Assembly: GCF_902506345.1 (NCBI RefSeq)
Contig: NZ_LR733413.1
Span: 973,456 to 1,037,455, forward strand
Length of the DNA: 64,000 nucleotides
Origin: Flavobacterium sp. 9R
GTDB taxonomy: Bacteria; Bacteroidota; Bacteroidia; Flavobacteriales; Flavobacteriaceae
Reading direction: 5' to 3'
The notes under the pieces were generated by a model, which saw only the letters and a list, made by a program, of their open reading frames with translations, was not told the origin of the DNA and did not search any database. Below, piece after piece: positions 9,597 through 18,470 of this stretch. Each line of letters starts with the position of its first letter. Position 1 is the first letter of the stretch. The translations under genes were made by a program, and so were the position numbers.

Positions 9597-10763
9597 TTAA
9601 AAACTTCCAGAAGCGCCACCACCGCTATAATCACCTCCTCCAAATTTCATAGGCGATTCCTCTATTTTGGTTTCTGGTTTTATGCCAAAAGCTGTAACAG
9701 CCACTAGGGCTTCAGTACTTTTAAGATCTTTTTTCTGAGTTAGTCGATCTAGTTCAAATGTGATTCCACTTGTTTTATCTTTTAATTTTTGAATTGAAAA
9801 ATAAGAAATGATAAAAAGAAGTATTCCGCCCAAAGTCATAGCAACTTCAACTGGTAGAATTGAGTGGTAATAGCGAATAGTAAAAATGGAAAATCCTATA
9901 CACAAAGCACCAATCCATAACAAGTAGCGATCTTTTGTTTTTAATGCAGTCATAACATAAACAATCGGAACTGTTATTGTAAAAAAGTAAAAGAAAATAG
10001 CAAATGGAATGTCTTGATTTGGTTTTAAATTTATGCCTAGTAATTCAGAAGAGAGTTCTCTAACTACAAAATAGTTACAAGAAAGATAGGCTAAGATGAG
10101 GTAAAAACTATTTGCGATTACTAATCCTTCGTGATAATAGAGCTCTTTTAGTTGTGTCAGTTTTCTTTTAGTAAAAAAGTAGCACACAACCGCAAAGATA
10201 AGGGTTGCAAAAGGTAAAATGGTCTTGCCAATAGTACCTATTTCTAACAAAGTATAGAATAAGGTTGCCGTTGTTGCTAAGCAAAATAGTAGGAGGGATA
10301 TGTTGTGTATAAATCTTTTATACATTACTAAGGCACTAATTGAAACAAAGAATGCAATTAGAAGTTCAAAAGACTCTGAATTGATTCCAATAGCAATAGC
10401 AAGGTTTAAAATACTTCCTAAAATAAACGCGTCGTCAACACCATAATTTTTGTAGTTTTCTCGAGCCAAAAACTCAGCAGCAGTCCATCCTATAATTGCA
10501 AATAAGTAAAAACAAAACTGAAAATAGGATTCTCCAATTTGCATTCCAATGATTGAGATGGTGCCACAAATTGAAGCATAAAGCAGGCTTCCAAGTATAA
10601 AAAATGCCAGGCGAAGGAGTAGGTTGTTTTGTGTCTTAAAAACGGGTAAATTGTATTTTATACTATGCGCTTGTTCTTGAGTGATAAAATCAGCATTCAA
10701 AAAAGTATCAGCTTCCTCAATTAAAACGATGTTTGTTAATTTATTTTCGTTGTAAGCTCTCAT
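9597..10763 (-). CDS. Multi-pass membrane protein, function unknown (gene 2 of a DUF2157 pair)
   Basis: A 388-residue protein with about 70 cytoplasmic residues (FITQEQAHSI resembles the helical start of DUF2157 proteins) followed by roughly ten hydrophobic segments between about 48 and 320. It ends with a soluble tail of about 65 residues that finishes in a Gly/Ser-rich stretch (GGGDYSGGGASGSF). Such tails occur in TPM-domain and DUF2207-type membrane proteins. It starts one base after the stop of the upstream membrane gene, so the pair is one transcriptional unit. No enzymatic motif is visible. Confidence 0.7.
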   Translation of the reverse strand: MRAYNENKLTNIVLIEEADTFLNADFITQEQAHSIKYNLPVFKTQNNLLLRLAFFILGSLLYASICGTISIIGMQIGESYFQFCFYLFAIIGWTAAEFLARENYKNYGVDDAFILGSILNLAIAIGINSESFELLIAFFVSISALVMYKRFIHNISLLLFCLATTATLFYTLLEIGTIGKTILPFATLIFAVVCYFFTKRKLTQLKELYYHEGLVIANSFYLILAYLSCNYFVVRELSSELLGINLKPNQDIPFAIFFYFFTITVPIVYVMTALKTKDRYLLWIGALCIGFSIFTIRYYHSILPVEVAMTLGGILLFIISYFSIQKLKDKTSGITFELDRLTQKKDLKSTEALVAVTAFGIKPETKIEESPMKFGGGDYSGGGASGSF

Positions 10764-10764
10764 T

Positions 10765-11766
10765 TTACTCGTTTTTTTGTTGATTAAACTTTTTTACAGA
10801 TTGAATGAATAAATAGATAGAGCCGATGAAGTAAGCAGGAAACAAATAAATCAAAAGCTCCCATAATCCATTAAAATTAATAGCATCAATTACTTCGAAT
10901 AAAAGCACATTGAAGCCTACATAACCGTAAAGTAAAGCGAATACAAAAAGTGAAATGGCATCATATTCTTTACTCATTTTGTAAAAATAATAAGTTACTC
11001 CTCCTAAAAGCAAGGCAAATAGAAAACATATTGGAACTTCTTTTTCTGAAAGTTTGCTAATTGTAGCAATACAAATTAGATGTAGAGCGAAAGTGAGATA
11101 AATCAAATTAAAATGCATTTTCAATTTAATTTTTGAACTGTAAATGGTCCATAAAATAAGCAATAACCCTAAACCTATGGCAGAAAATGCTAGCGTGTCA
11201 TTGGAATAAAATTCGGTATCAAGAACTTTCTGTGGAGTTACTGTCAGACCGATACAAGCTGCGAGACCAGAAACTGCAATGCTAAGGACACTTTTGTTAT
11301 CAAAATAATAGGCATAACAAAAGCTAAGAATAGTTGGGACAAGTGTGGCTATTCCATAATTTTCACCAAAGAGCGTATATTGAAATTGTAAATACCCGAT
11401 GAAAATACAACTTAGAATGGCAACAAGCAAGACTAAATAGTCATAGATTGGATTATCAAAGGCAATTTCTTCTTTATGAAATCCTTTTGCTTTTTTGAAA
11501 CAAAAATAAAGACAAACGGTAATTAGCAAAAAAAGACAGATGATTATCGCATCGTGACCAATAGAGTCAATGTTTTGATAAATTAGTATTCCAACACCTG
11601 AGGTAAAAAGAAGTACTGATAAATAAAGCAGAAGTCTTAATTCAGTATGCAAAGAAAAAATGCCAAGTTTTTGATACTCTTCAATGGTATCTAGCTGTTT
11701 ATTGGTCATAAAGCCTTTTTCTAGCAAAGCAGTTGCGATTTTACTCTTGTAAGTTTTTGTTTTCAT
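10765..11766 (-). CDS. DUF2157-like membrane protein
   Basis: A 333-residue protein. The first 45 residues are soluble and helical (KIATALLEKGFMTNKQLDTIEEYQ), resembling the N-terminal DUF2157 helix-turn pattern. About ten predicted membrane helices follow (for example LLYLSVLLFTSGVGILIY). It is transcribed directly before the second membrane protein, with a one-base gap. Both proteins share the same architecture and probably form a complex or arose by duplication. Function is unknown. Confidence 0.7.
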   Translation of the reverse strand: MKTKTYKSKIATALLEKGFMTNKQLDTIEEYQKLGIFSLHTELRLLLYLSVLLFTSGVGILIYQNIDSIGHDAIIICLFLLITVCLYFCFKKAKGFHKEEIAFDNPIYDYLVLLVAILSCIFIGYLQFQYTLFGENYGIATLVPTILSFCYAYYFDNKSVLSIAVSGLAACIGLTVTPQKVLDTEFYSNDTLAFSAIGLGLLLILWTIYSSKIKLKMHFNLIYLTFALHLICIATISKLSEKEVPICFLFALLLGGVTYYFYKMSKEYDAISLFVFALLYGYVGFNVLLFEVIDAINFNGLWELLIYLFPAYFIGSIYLFIQSVKKFNQQKNE

Positions 11767-11855
11767 AATTTGGATTCTGGCTTAATCAAAAATAAGATAT
11801 TTGTTTTGAAGTCACATTAAAAGTCTTCTTATTCTTTCTTTTTTTACAATGAACC

Positions 11856-11893
11856 AAAAAAAAAGCCGTTCCAACAGAAAGTAGAACGGCTTT
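11856..11893 (-). terminator. Terminator after argH
   Basis: AAAGCCGTTC (11862-11871) pairs with GAACGGCTTT (11884-11893). Read on the minus strand, it is followed by a T run. It lies 20 bases beyond the argH stop and closes the arginine block. Confidence 0.85.
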
Positions 11894-11912
11894 AGCTATT
11901 TGCATATTTCTT

Positions 11913-13193
11913 TTAAAAAGCGTTTTGCATTTTTTCTTTAATTTCAGTCAAACACAAATTATTGATACTTCCTTCGTGTGTGTGTTGGGTGGCTTTTGGT
12001 GATTGGTACGTGCCATTTTCTAATTGTTCCGCTACCGCTTTATAGGCATCTCTAAAAGGCATTCCTGCAACTACCATTTCGTTTAAAGTATCTACGGTAA
12101 ATAGGTAATTGTATTTTGGGTCGGCTAGAATGTTGTCTTTTACCTTGATGTCTTTGATGGAAAAAATGGCAATATCCAAACAGGCTTTCAGATTTTGTAT
12201 AGCGGGAAATAATCCTTCTTTCAACAATTGAAATTCACGGTGATAGCCACTAGGAAGGTTGTTTGTGATTAAAGTGATTTCATAAGGTAAAGCTTGAATT
12301 TTATTGCATTTCCCACGAATTAATTCAAAAACATCTGGATTCTTTTTGTGAGGCATAATGCTTGAACCAGTAGTTAAATGCGCTGGTAAACTAATAAAAT
12401 CAAAGTTTTGGCTCATATATAGACACACGTCCATAGAGAATTTTGCTAAAGTTGCAGCCACGCTACTCATAGCAAAAGCGACTGTTTTTTCGGATTTGCC
12501 ACGGCTCATTTGTGCTGCTACCGAATTGAATTTTAAGGTAGCAAAGCCTAATTCCTTAGTGGTAAAGGTTCGGTTGATAGGGAAGGAGCTGCCATATCCT
12601 GCGGCTGAACCTAACGGATTTTGATCTACCACTTTCAATGCTGCATTCAACATCGTGATATCATCTATCAAAGTTTCGGCGTAAGCAGAAAACCACATAC
12701 CAAAGGAAGATGGCATAGCGATTTGTAAATGCGTATAGCCAGGTAACAGTACATTTTGATACTGCTCAGCGGATTCCATCAACAAATCGAAAAGCGTTTT
12801 TACTTGTTCTTTGAGGGCTATAACCACATCTTTTAAATACAAATTGACATCTACTAATACTTGGTCATTTCGAGAACGTGCCGTGTGTATTTTTTTACCA
12901 GCGTCGCCTAGTTTTTCTGTCAATAAGTATTCTATTTTGGAATGTACGTCTTCAAAGCTGTCTTCGATTTCGAAATCTCCTTTTTCAATAGTTGTAATTA
13001 TATCTTGTAAGGCCAAAACTAAGTCATTAGCTTCTGTAGCATCCAATAATCCTATTTGAGCCAACATTTTAGCGTGAGCGATAGAGCCTAAAGCATCGTA
13101 TTTAGCCAAAACCAAATCCAATTCACGGTCATTTCCTACCGTAAAATGTTCGATTTGTTTGTCGGTTGGTATTCCTTTTTCCCAGAGTTTCAT
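11913..13193 (-). CDS. argH: Argininosuccinate lyase
   Basis: A 426-residue fumarase/aspartase-superfamily lyase that releases arginine and fumarate from argininosuccinate. The family signature is GSSIMPHKKNPD near residue 280, which carries the catalytic Ser loop. Other landmarks are ARSRNDQVLVD (about 105) and GYTHLQIAMPSS (about 152). It is somewhat shorter than the 460-residue E. coli enzyme. It is the last gene of the arginine block and is separated from the deacylase gene by a 160-base gap holding a hairpin repeat. Confidence 0.95.
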   Translation of the reverse strand: MKLWEKGIPTDKQIEHFTVGNDRELDLVLAKYDALGSIAHAKMLAQIGLLDATEANDLVLALQDIITTIEKGDFEIEDSFEDVHSKIEYLLTEKLGDAGKKIHTARSRNDQVLVDVNLYLKDVVIALKEQVKTLFDLLMESAEQYQNVLLPGYTHLQIAMPSSFGMWFSAYAETLIDDITMLNAALKVVDQNPLGSAAGYGSSFPINRTFTTKELGFATLKFNSVAAQMSRGKSEKTVAFAMSSVAATLAKFSMDVCLYMSQNFDFISLPAHLTTGSSIMPHKKNPDVFELIRGKCNKIQALPYEITLITNNLPSGYHREFQLLKEGLFPAIQNLKACLDIAIFSIKDIKVKDNILADPKYNYLFTVDTLNEMVVAGMPFRDAYKAVAEQLENGTYQSPKATQHTHEGSINNLCLTEIKEKMQNAF

Positions 13194-13283
13194 ATTGTTT
13201 TATTTTTCACAAAGCACTACAAAAGTGAACAGAGGTTCGCAAAGTGTCTTTATTAGATTTATGTTCTCGTTTTATTTTATTCC

Positions 13284-13352
13284 TAGCCCCGATAGTAGTG
13301 GAAATCCTTTTATGGCGGGGTTCGCCATAAAAGATTGTAACGGATAGCGGGA
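13284..13352. repeat. Dispersed hairpin repeat, copy 1
   Basis: Conserved left part TAGCCCCGATAGTAGTGG and right part GTAACGGATAGCGGGA surround a perfect 10-bp hairpin, TTTTATGGCG with CGCCATAAAA. The repeat ends exactly at the stop codon of the M20 deacylase gene. Related copies are at 18351-18440, 20758-20829 and 52460-52528. Confidence 0.75.
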
Positions 13353-14423
13353 TTAGCTCCTAAAAAAATCTGTTAATATTTTAATGTACAATTCAATTCC
13401 TTCTTCGATTTCATTGATGTAAATAAATTCGTCAGCCGAGTGTGACCGCAGGGTTTCTCCTGGGCCAAGTTTTAGCGACTGGCAACTCAACACCGATTGG
13501 TCCGAAAGCGTAGGAGAGCCGTAGGTGGTGCGGCCTAACGCGATTCCTGCTTGTACTAATCCGTGTGAAAGAGGAATAGAAGAAGCATTGAGATGCATAG
13601 AACGCGGTGTAATCTCAGCTTTCACTAGTTGACGAACCGTGTCTAATATTTCTGCATTGCTATAACAATCATTTACTCGAATATCGACTACCAAATGGCA
13701 TTCAGCGGGTACTACATTGTGTTGTTTTCCTGCGTTGATTTGGGTTACCGTCATTTTTACAGGCCCTAAAACTTCTGATATTTTTTCGAATTGGTAACTG
13801 TTAAACCAACTGATGATAGGCATTGCATTGTAAATAGGATTGTCAGGATTATGGTGTGCCGCGTGACTTGCGGTTCCTTTTACGACTACATCCAAAACCA
13901 AAAGTCCTTTTTCAGCAATCGCCAATTGCATTAAGGTAGGTTCGCCCACAATGGCGCAATCAATTTCTGGTAAATGTTTTAGTACGCTATTCAATCCGTT
14001 TTTGCCACTGCTTTCTTCTTCTGCAGAAGCCACCATAACCAAATTGTAAGGCAAATTTTCTTGAGCATAAAAATGAACAAAAGTGGCCAATAAAGCCACT
14101 AAACAACCTCCAGCATCGTTACTGCCTAGACCAAATAATTTCCCGTCTTTTTCAATAGGTTCAAAAGGGTCGTTCGTATAGCCTTGGTTGGGTTTTACAG
14201 TATCGTGATGGGAGTTTAGTAAAAGGGTAGGTTTAGCCGCATCAAAGCGTTGGTTGTACGCCCAAATATTATTGTTTTCCCGCTCAAAGGGAATGTTATT
14301 TTGCTGGAACCATTGTTCTATTAAAAGCGCAGTTTGTGCTTCTTCACTAGAAAAGGAAGGAGTAGCAATCAATGCTTTTAGTAAGGCGATGGCTTCTTGT
14401 GTAAGGGTTGTTATGGTTTTCAA
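13353..14423 (-). CDS. M20 peptidase-family N-acyl-citrulline/ornithine deacylase
   Basis: A 356-residue binuclear zinc M20 deacylase (ArgE/DapE family). Metal and catalytic motifs are LLLNSHHDTV (zinc His plus Asp), FGLGSNDAGG (bridging Asp), and ASAEEESSG (general-base Glu-Glu). It sits between argB and argH. Because the adjacent transcarbamylase acts on acylated ornithine, the natural substrate is probably N-succinyl- or N-acetyl-citrulline and not N-acetylornithine. That is an inference from pathway logic. It would be annotated argE by homology alone. Confidence 0.85.
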   Translation of the reverse strand: MKTITTLTQEAIALLKALIATPSFSSEEAQTALLIEQWFQQNNIPFERENNNIWAYNQRFDAAKPTLLLNSHHDTVKPNQGYTNDPFEPIEKDGKLFGLGSNDAGGCLVALLATFVHFYAQENLPYNLVMVASAEEESSGKNGLNSVLKHLPEIDCAIVGEPTLMQLAIAEKGLLVLDVVVKGTASHAAHHNPDNPIYNAMPIISWFNSYQFEKISEVLGPVKMTVTQINAGKQHNVVPAECHLVVDIRVNDCYSNAEILDTVRQLVKAEITPRSMHLNASSIPLSHGLVQAGIALGRTTYGSPTLSDQSVLSCQSLKLGPGETLRSHSADEFIYINEIEEGIELYIKILTDFFRS

Positions 14424-14477
14424 AATTTTTAATTTAACCCTTTCAAAGTTCTGAATTCTGAAAGGGTTGTTAGTAAT

Positions 14478-15254
14478 CTATAATGTTATACTCGTACAAA
14501 GTATGTTGTTGTCTTTCAATAGTCTGTGATGTCCAATTTTTATTTTATGAACGCCTTTGGACAAGCTGTTAAAGCAATTGTCGAGTTTTGGAATCATTCC
14601 TGAATGTATGGCGCCTTCTGTTTTTAATTGGTCATACAGTTCTTTATTGATGTTTTCAATGACAGAAGTGTCGTCTTCTGCATCATACAAAACTCCCGAT
14701 TTTTCGAAGCAATACGTTAAAGTTACTTCAAAAACTTCCGACAAAGCAATGGCTAATTCACTGGCAATCGTATCAGCATTCGTATTCAATAATTGTCCTT
14801 GTTTGTCGTGTGTAATAGCACAAAAAACAGGGGTAATCTCGTTTTTTATCAATGTTTCTAGCAGCGAGGTGTTTACTTTTTGCACATCTCCCACAAAACC
14901 GTAATCAATCGTGGGATGATTTCTTTTGGTAGACTGAATCAAGTTGCCATCTGCCCCAGAAAAGCCCATAGCATTAGTACCATTTGCGTGTAATTGTGCT
15001 ACGATGTTTTTGTTGATTTCGCCGGCATAAATCATCACCACAACGTCAAGCATAGGTTGGTCGGTGATGCGTCTTCCATCAATCATTTGAGGGACTAAAC
15101 CAATACTTTTCGCCATTTTGGTAGCTGATTTTCCTCCGCCGTGCACCAACACTTTATAGCCTTCTATTTTTGAAAAATCGGTAATAAATTGTTGTAGTTC
15201 GGCTGGATTATCGATGATATTGCCACCGATTTTTACTATTGTTAGTTGTTCCAT
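14478..15254 (-). CDS. argB: N-acetyl(succinyl)glutamate kinase
   Basis: A 258-residue amino-acid kinase. Signatures are VKIGGNIIDN at the nucleotide end, VHGGGKSATKMAKSIG, INADTIASELA-type residues in LLNTNADTIASELA, and SGMIPKLD near the end. It lacks the extra N-terminal helix found in arginine-inhibited kinases, so it resembles the arginine-insensitive E. coli type. It is 9 bases from the transcarbamylase gene. Whether it phosphorylates acetyl- or succinylglutamate cannot be read from the sequence. Confidence 0.93.
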   Translation of the reverse strand: MEQLTIVKIGGNIIDNPAELQQFITDFSKIEGYKVLVHGGGKSATKMAKSIGLVPQMIDGRRITDQPMLDVVVMIYAGEINKNIVAQLHANGTNAMGFSGADGNLIQSTKRNHPTIDYGFVGDVQKVNTSLLETLIKNEITPVFCAITHDKQGQLLNTNADTIASELAIALSEVFEVTLTYCFEKSGVLYDAEDDTSVIENINKELYDQLKTEGAIHSGMIPKLDNCFNSLSKGVHKIKIGHHRLLKDNNILCTSITL

Positions 15255-15263
15255 TCTTTTGAA

Positions 15264-16238
15264 TTAATACTCTAAACTTTTGGTTTTATTAGGTAATCTT
15301 TTCAGTATTTTTTGTAAAACCAATTGTGCTGAATAGGTTCTGTTATGGGCTTGCTGAATCACAATAGAGTTTTCGCTATCAATTACTTCATCGGCTACAA
15401 TCACATTGCGACGCACTGGAAGGCAATGCATAAATTTGGCATTGTTCGTCAATTTCATTTTCTCAGCCGTAACGGTCCAATTTTCGTCTGTATTCGTCAC
15501 TTTCCCGTATTCGTTGTAATTGCTCCAGTTTTTGGCATAAATAAAATCAGCATTTTCAAAAGCTTTGTCCTGATTGTATTCAATTACCGAATCCTTGGTG
15601 ATTTCAGGATTCAATTCATAACCTTCTGGATGCGTAATTACAAAATCCATATCTCTTTGCAGTTGCATCATTTCTACAAACGAATTGGCCACAGCTTGAG
15701 GTAATGCTTTAGGATGTGGCGCCCAAGTCAGTACTACTTTAGGTTTGTGTTTGGTTTTGAACTCGGCCATTGTAATGGCATCGGCCAAGGATTGTAGCGG
15801 GTGACCCGTAGCACTTTCCATATTAACAATAGGCACAGTGGCGTATTTTACAAAACCACTCAAAACGGTTTCTGCATTATCTTTTTCTTTATCCGTTAGT
15901 CCCGCAAAAGCTCTGATAGCAATAATGTCACAATATTGCGAAACGACTTCGGCGGCTTCTTTAATGTGTTCGGAGGCGCCTTGATTCATAATTGTGCCGT
16001 CTTCGAACTCCAAAGTCCATCCTTCAGCTCCAAAGTTCATCACCATAACATTCATTCCTAGATTGATGGCCGCTTTTTGAGTACTCAAACGCGTTCTCAA
16101 ACTTGGATTGAAAAAGAGCATAACCAATGTTTTGTCTTTACCCAATCTTTGATTTTTTAATGGGTCTTTCTTTATTTTAAGGGCTTGTTTTACCCATTTC
16201 TTTAGTGAATCGATTTCTTTTATTGAGGTGTAATTCAT
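15264..16238 (-). CDS. argF': N-acyl-L-ornithine carbamoyltransferase, predicted N-succinylornithine type
   Basis: A 324-residue transcarbamylase. The carbamoyl-phosphate motif is FFNPSLRTR (residues 42-50) in place of the STRTR of ordinary ornithine transcarbamylases, and the second motif is HCLPVRRN. These features mark the acylornithine branch known from Xanthomonas campestris (acetylornithine) and Bacteroides fragilis (succinylornithine). The residue reported to set specificity is Glu92 in X. campestris and Pro90 in B. fragilis. It aligns here with Ser89 in QGASEHI. Published E92S mutants of the Xanthomonas enzyme became succinylornithine-specific, so succinylornithine is the predicted substrate. 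Confidence 0.9.
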   Translation of the reverse strand: MNYTSIKEIDSLKKWVKQALKIKKDPLKNQRLGKDKTLVMLFFNPSLRTRLSTQKAAINLGMNVMVMNFGAEGWTLEFEDGTIMNQGASEHIKEAAEVVSQYCDIIAIRAFAGLTDKEKDNAETVLSGFVKYATVPIVNMESATGHPLQSLADAITMAEFKTKHKPKVVLTWAPHPKALPQAVANSFVEMMQLQRDMDFVITHPEGYELNPEITKDSVIEYNQDKAFENADFIYAKNWSNYNEYGKVTNTDENWTVTAEKMKLTNNAKFMHCLPVRRNVIVADEVIDSENSIVIQQAHNRTYSAQLVLQKILKRLPNKTKSLEY

Positions 16239-16302
16239 AGCTTTATCTTATTAGAATGCTGAATAAGCGGATTTGTAGTTTGTGATTTTTAGTGGTTCTA
16301 AG

Positions 16303-17064
16303 TTAAATAATTTTAGTGAAAGGGATTTCATTCCGCAGCGCTTTCCGCATAAAATCATCCTCTAGGCCATTCACAATCCAAGTCTCAATATTGGCTTTTT
16401 TGGCAATTGCTGCCGATTCTATTTTAGATTGCATACCACCAGTTCCGTGAGACGACTTTTTATCACCTATTTCTTTTTGTAACAATGACAAATCCGTTAC
16501 TAGTTCAATCGTTGATGGAAGTGCATCGTTGATAGAAGTTTTGGTGTAAATACCATTGGTATTCGTAGCAATAATCAAAATATCGACATCTAGCAATACG
16601 GCTGCCAAAGCGGCTAATTTATCGTTGTCACCAAACTTGATTTCGTCCGTAGCCACCGTGTCATTTTCATTAATGATGGGAATGTAATTGTTTTTGACCA
16701 ACACATTGATGGTGTTCACGATATTGACTTTGGATTGTTCTTTTTCAAAATCAGAATAGGAGAGGAGACATTGTGAAATATGCAATCCTAAATCGCTGAA
16801 ATTTTCGTGGTAAATACGCATCAAATGGGGTTGCCCAATGGAAGCCAAGGCTTGTTTTACAAAGACTTCTTGGTCATTATTGTCTAGCTTAACAAACTGT
16901 TTGGCAGCGGCAATCGCCCCAGAACTTACAATAATGAATTCGTATTGGTCTTGTAGCGCGGCAATTTGCATTCCAATATCCTCAATCTTTCCTCTCGAGA
17001 TATGATTGGTTTCCTTGGTTAAGGTATTGCTGCCTAATTTTAATAATATTCTTTTTTTTGTCAT
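16303..17064 (-). CDS. proB: Glutamate 5-kinase without PUA domain
   Basis: A 253-residue amino-acid kinase that makes gamma-glutamyl phosphate for proline. It starts MTKKRILLKLGSNTLT. The substrate and nucleotide motifs are VSSGAIAAAKQF, IPIINENDTVATDEIKFGDND, and GTGGMQSKIESA. It ends after the kinase domain, whereas E. coli ProB has an additional PUA domain, so feedback behaviour may differ. I use the ATG at 17064; an upstream extension to 17103 is not family-like. It lies directly downstream of proA, within the arginine block. Confidence 0.92.
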   Translation of the reverse strand: MTKKRILLKLGSNTLTKETNHISRGKIEDIGMQIAALQDQYEFIIVSSGAIAAAKQFVKLDNNDQEVFVKQALASIGQPHLMRIYHENFSDLGLHISQCLLSYSDFEKEQSKVNIVNTINVLVKNNYIPIINENDTVATDEIKFGDNDKLAALAAVLLDVDILIIATNTNGIYTKTSINDALPSTIELVTDLSLLQKEIGDKKSSHGTGGMQSKIESAAIAKKANIETWIVNGLEDDFMRKALRNEIPFTKII

Positions 17065-17127
17065 TTTGTATTTTTTTACAAACAGATTGTGCATTGATTT
17101 CAAGTAAGGACAAGTCGCGACTTGTCC

Positions 17128-18324
17128 CTACCGAACCTGTCCTTCTCCGTAAACATACCATTTGTTGGTGACCAAATGTTGTAAACCAATGGGACCGCGT
17201 TGGTGTAATTTGTCTGTGCTGATAGCGAGTTCTCCACCTAAACCAAATTGCCCTCCATCGGTAAAACGAGTCGAAGCATTATGATAAACGGATGAAGTAT
17301 CAACGTTATCCATAAATTCTTGGGCTGTTGTTTCACTTTCGGTGATGATAGCAGCTGAGTGACCTCCGCAATATTTATTGATTTTAGCTATTGCTTCTTG
17401 ATTAGAAGAAACAGTGCCAATTACAATTTTGTAATCCAAAAATTCTTCATACCAAATGTCGTCTGAATCAATTTGGGAAATTTGAGTTGTTTTGGCAATT
17501 GTGGCATCTCCCAAAACAGTCACTTTTCGTTCCTGCAAAGCACGAATTAATTGGTTAGAAAAGACTTCCCAATTCGGTAAATTAACATCAATTACTACTT
17601 TATCTAAAGCATTGCAAACTGATATATTTGAGGTCTTTGCATTAATAATCACTGCTGTTGCTTTGTCTAAGTCAGCATCAGCATTTACGTACACAAAGTT
17701 ATTTCCACGACCACTAACAATCACTGGACAAGTAGCGTGTTTTTTGGTGAATTCAATTAATTTTTCTCCGCCACGAGGCACAATCAAATCAACCTTTTGA
17801 GTTGGTTTTTCCAAAAAAACTTGGGTTTGTGCTCTATCGTAATTCAGGTATTCCACCCAATCCGTTGCTACATCATTGCTTTCCAAAGCTTGATGCCAAA
17901 GACTTACAATTTTTTGATTCGACAGTAATGACTCTTTGCCGCCTTTTAAAAGGATTTTATTTCCGGATTTAAAAGCAATACCACCCGCTTCAACTGTTAC
18001 ATCAGGTCGGGACTCATAAATAATTAAAATAGTGCCAAATGCAGCAGTTTTATTATAAATTTTAAGACCATTATCGTGAACAAATTCAAAGCGAATTTTC
18101 CCCACAGGGTCTTCTTGACTGGCCAATTGTTGCAAGGACAAAATCATACCGTCAATTTTGGCATCATCGACCAACAAACGTTTTTCCATCGCCAAATCTT
18201 CTCCAGAATAATTGGCTAAATCTTGTTGGTTACTACTTTTCAATGCCGTTCGTTCCTGCGCTAGCAAAGCCGCCATCGTGGTTAAAACGGCGTTTCTCTT
18301 TTCGATGGTTAGTAGTGTATTCAT
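17128..18324 (-). CDS. proA: Gamma-glutamyl phosphate reductase
   Basis: A 398-residue aldehyde-dehydrogenase-superfamily reductase of proline synthesis. Landmarks are IIYESRPDVTVEAGGIAFKSGN (about 105-126), VIVSGRGNNFVYV, and TSNISVCNALDK with the catalytic Cys. Together with proB it forms a proline pair embedded between argD and the transcarbamylase gene, tying proline and arginine synthesis to one transcript. Confidence 0.95.
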   Translation of the reverse strand: MNTLLTIEKRNAVLTTMAALLAQERTALKSSNQQDLANYSGEDLAMEKRLLVDDAKIDGMILSLQQLASQEDPVGKIRFEFVHDNGLKIYNKTAAFGTILIIYESRPDVTVEAGGIAFKSGNKILLKGGKESLLSNQKIVSLWHQALESNDVATDWVEYLNYDRAQTQVFLEKPTQKVDLIVPRGGEKLIEFTKKHATCPVIVSGRGNNFVYVNADADLDKATAVIINAKTSNISVCNALDKVVIDVNLPNWEVFSNQLIRALQERKVTVLGDATIAKTTQISQIDSDDIWYEEFLDYKIVIGTVSSNQEAIAKINKYCGGHSAAIITESETTAQEFMDNVDTSSVYHNASTRFTDGGQFGLGGELAISTDKLHQRGPIGLQHLVTNKWYVYGEGQVR

Positions 18325-18350
18325 AGTTTTTGGTTAGTTAATTTTTTGGG

Positions 18351-18440
18351 CGTGCCCCTCCCAAAAAAGGTCGGGTCGGGCTATCCGTTCCCGCTTCCCG
18401 ATGAAAAATCGGGAGAGCTCCACTGCTCTCCCTCACGCAG
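18351..18440. repeat. Dispersed hairpin repeat, variant copy, GC-rich
   Basis: This is the 146-base gap between proA and argD. Read on the minus strand it has GAGGGAGAGCAGTGG on the left, the hairpin CTCCCGAT with ATCGGGAAG in the middle, and GGGAACGGATAGCCCGACC on the right. These match the conserved AGTAGTGG and AACGGATAGC ends of the other three copies. It is clearly GC-richer than the surroundings. Confidence 0.55.
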
Positions 18441-18470
18441 CGGACTGGCAAGGAATATTCACGCAGTTTC

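Noticed and set aside
12358..13059. Plus-strand ORFs inside argH
   Set aside because: They are shadow frames of a full-length, motif-complete argH. No promoter or family signal supports them.
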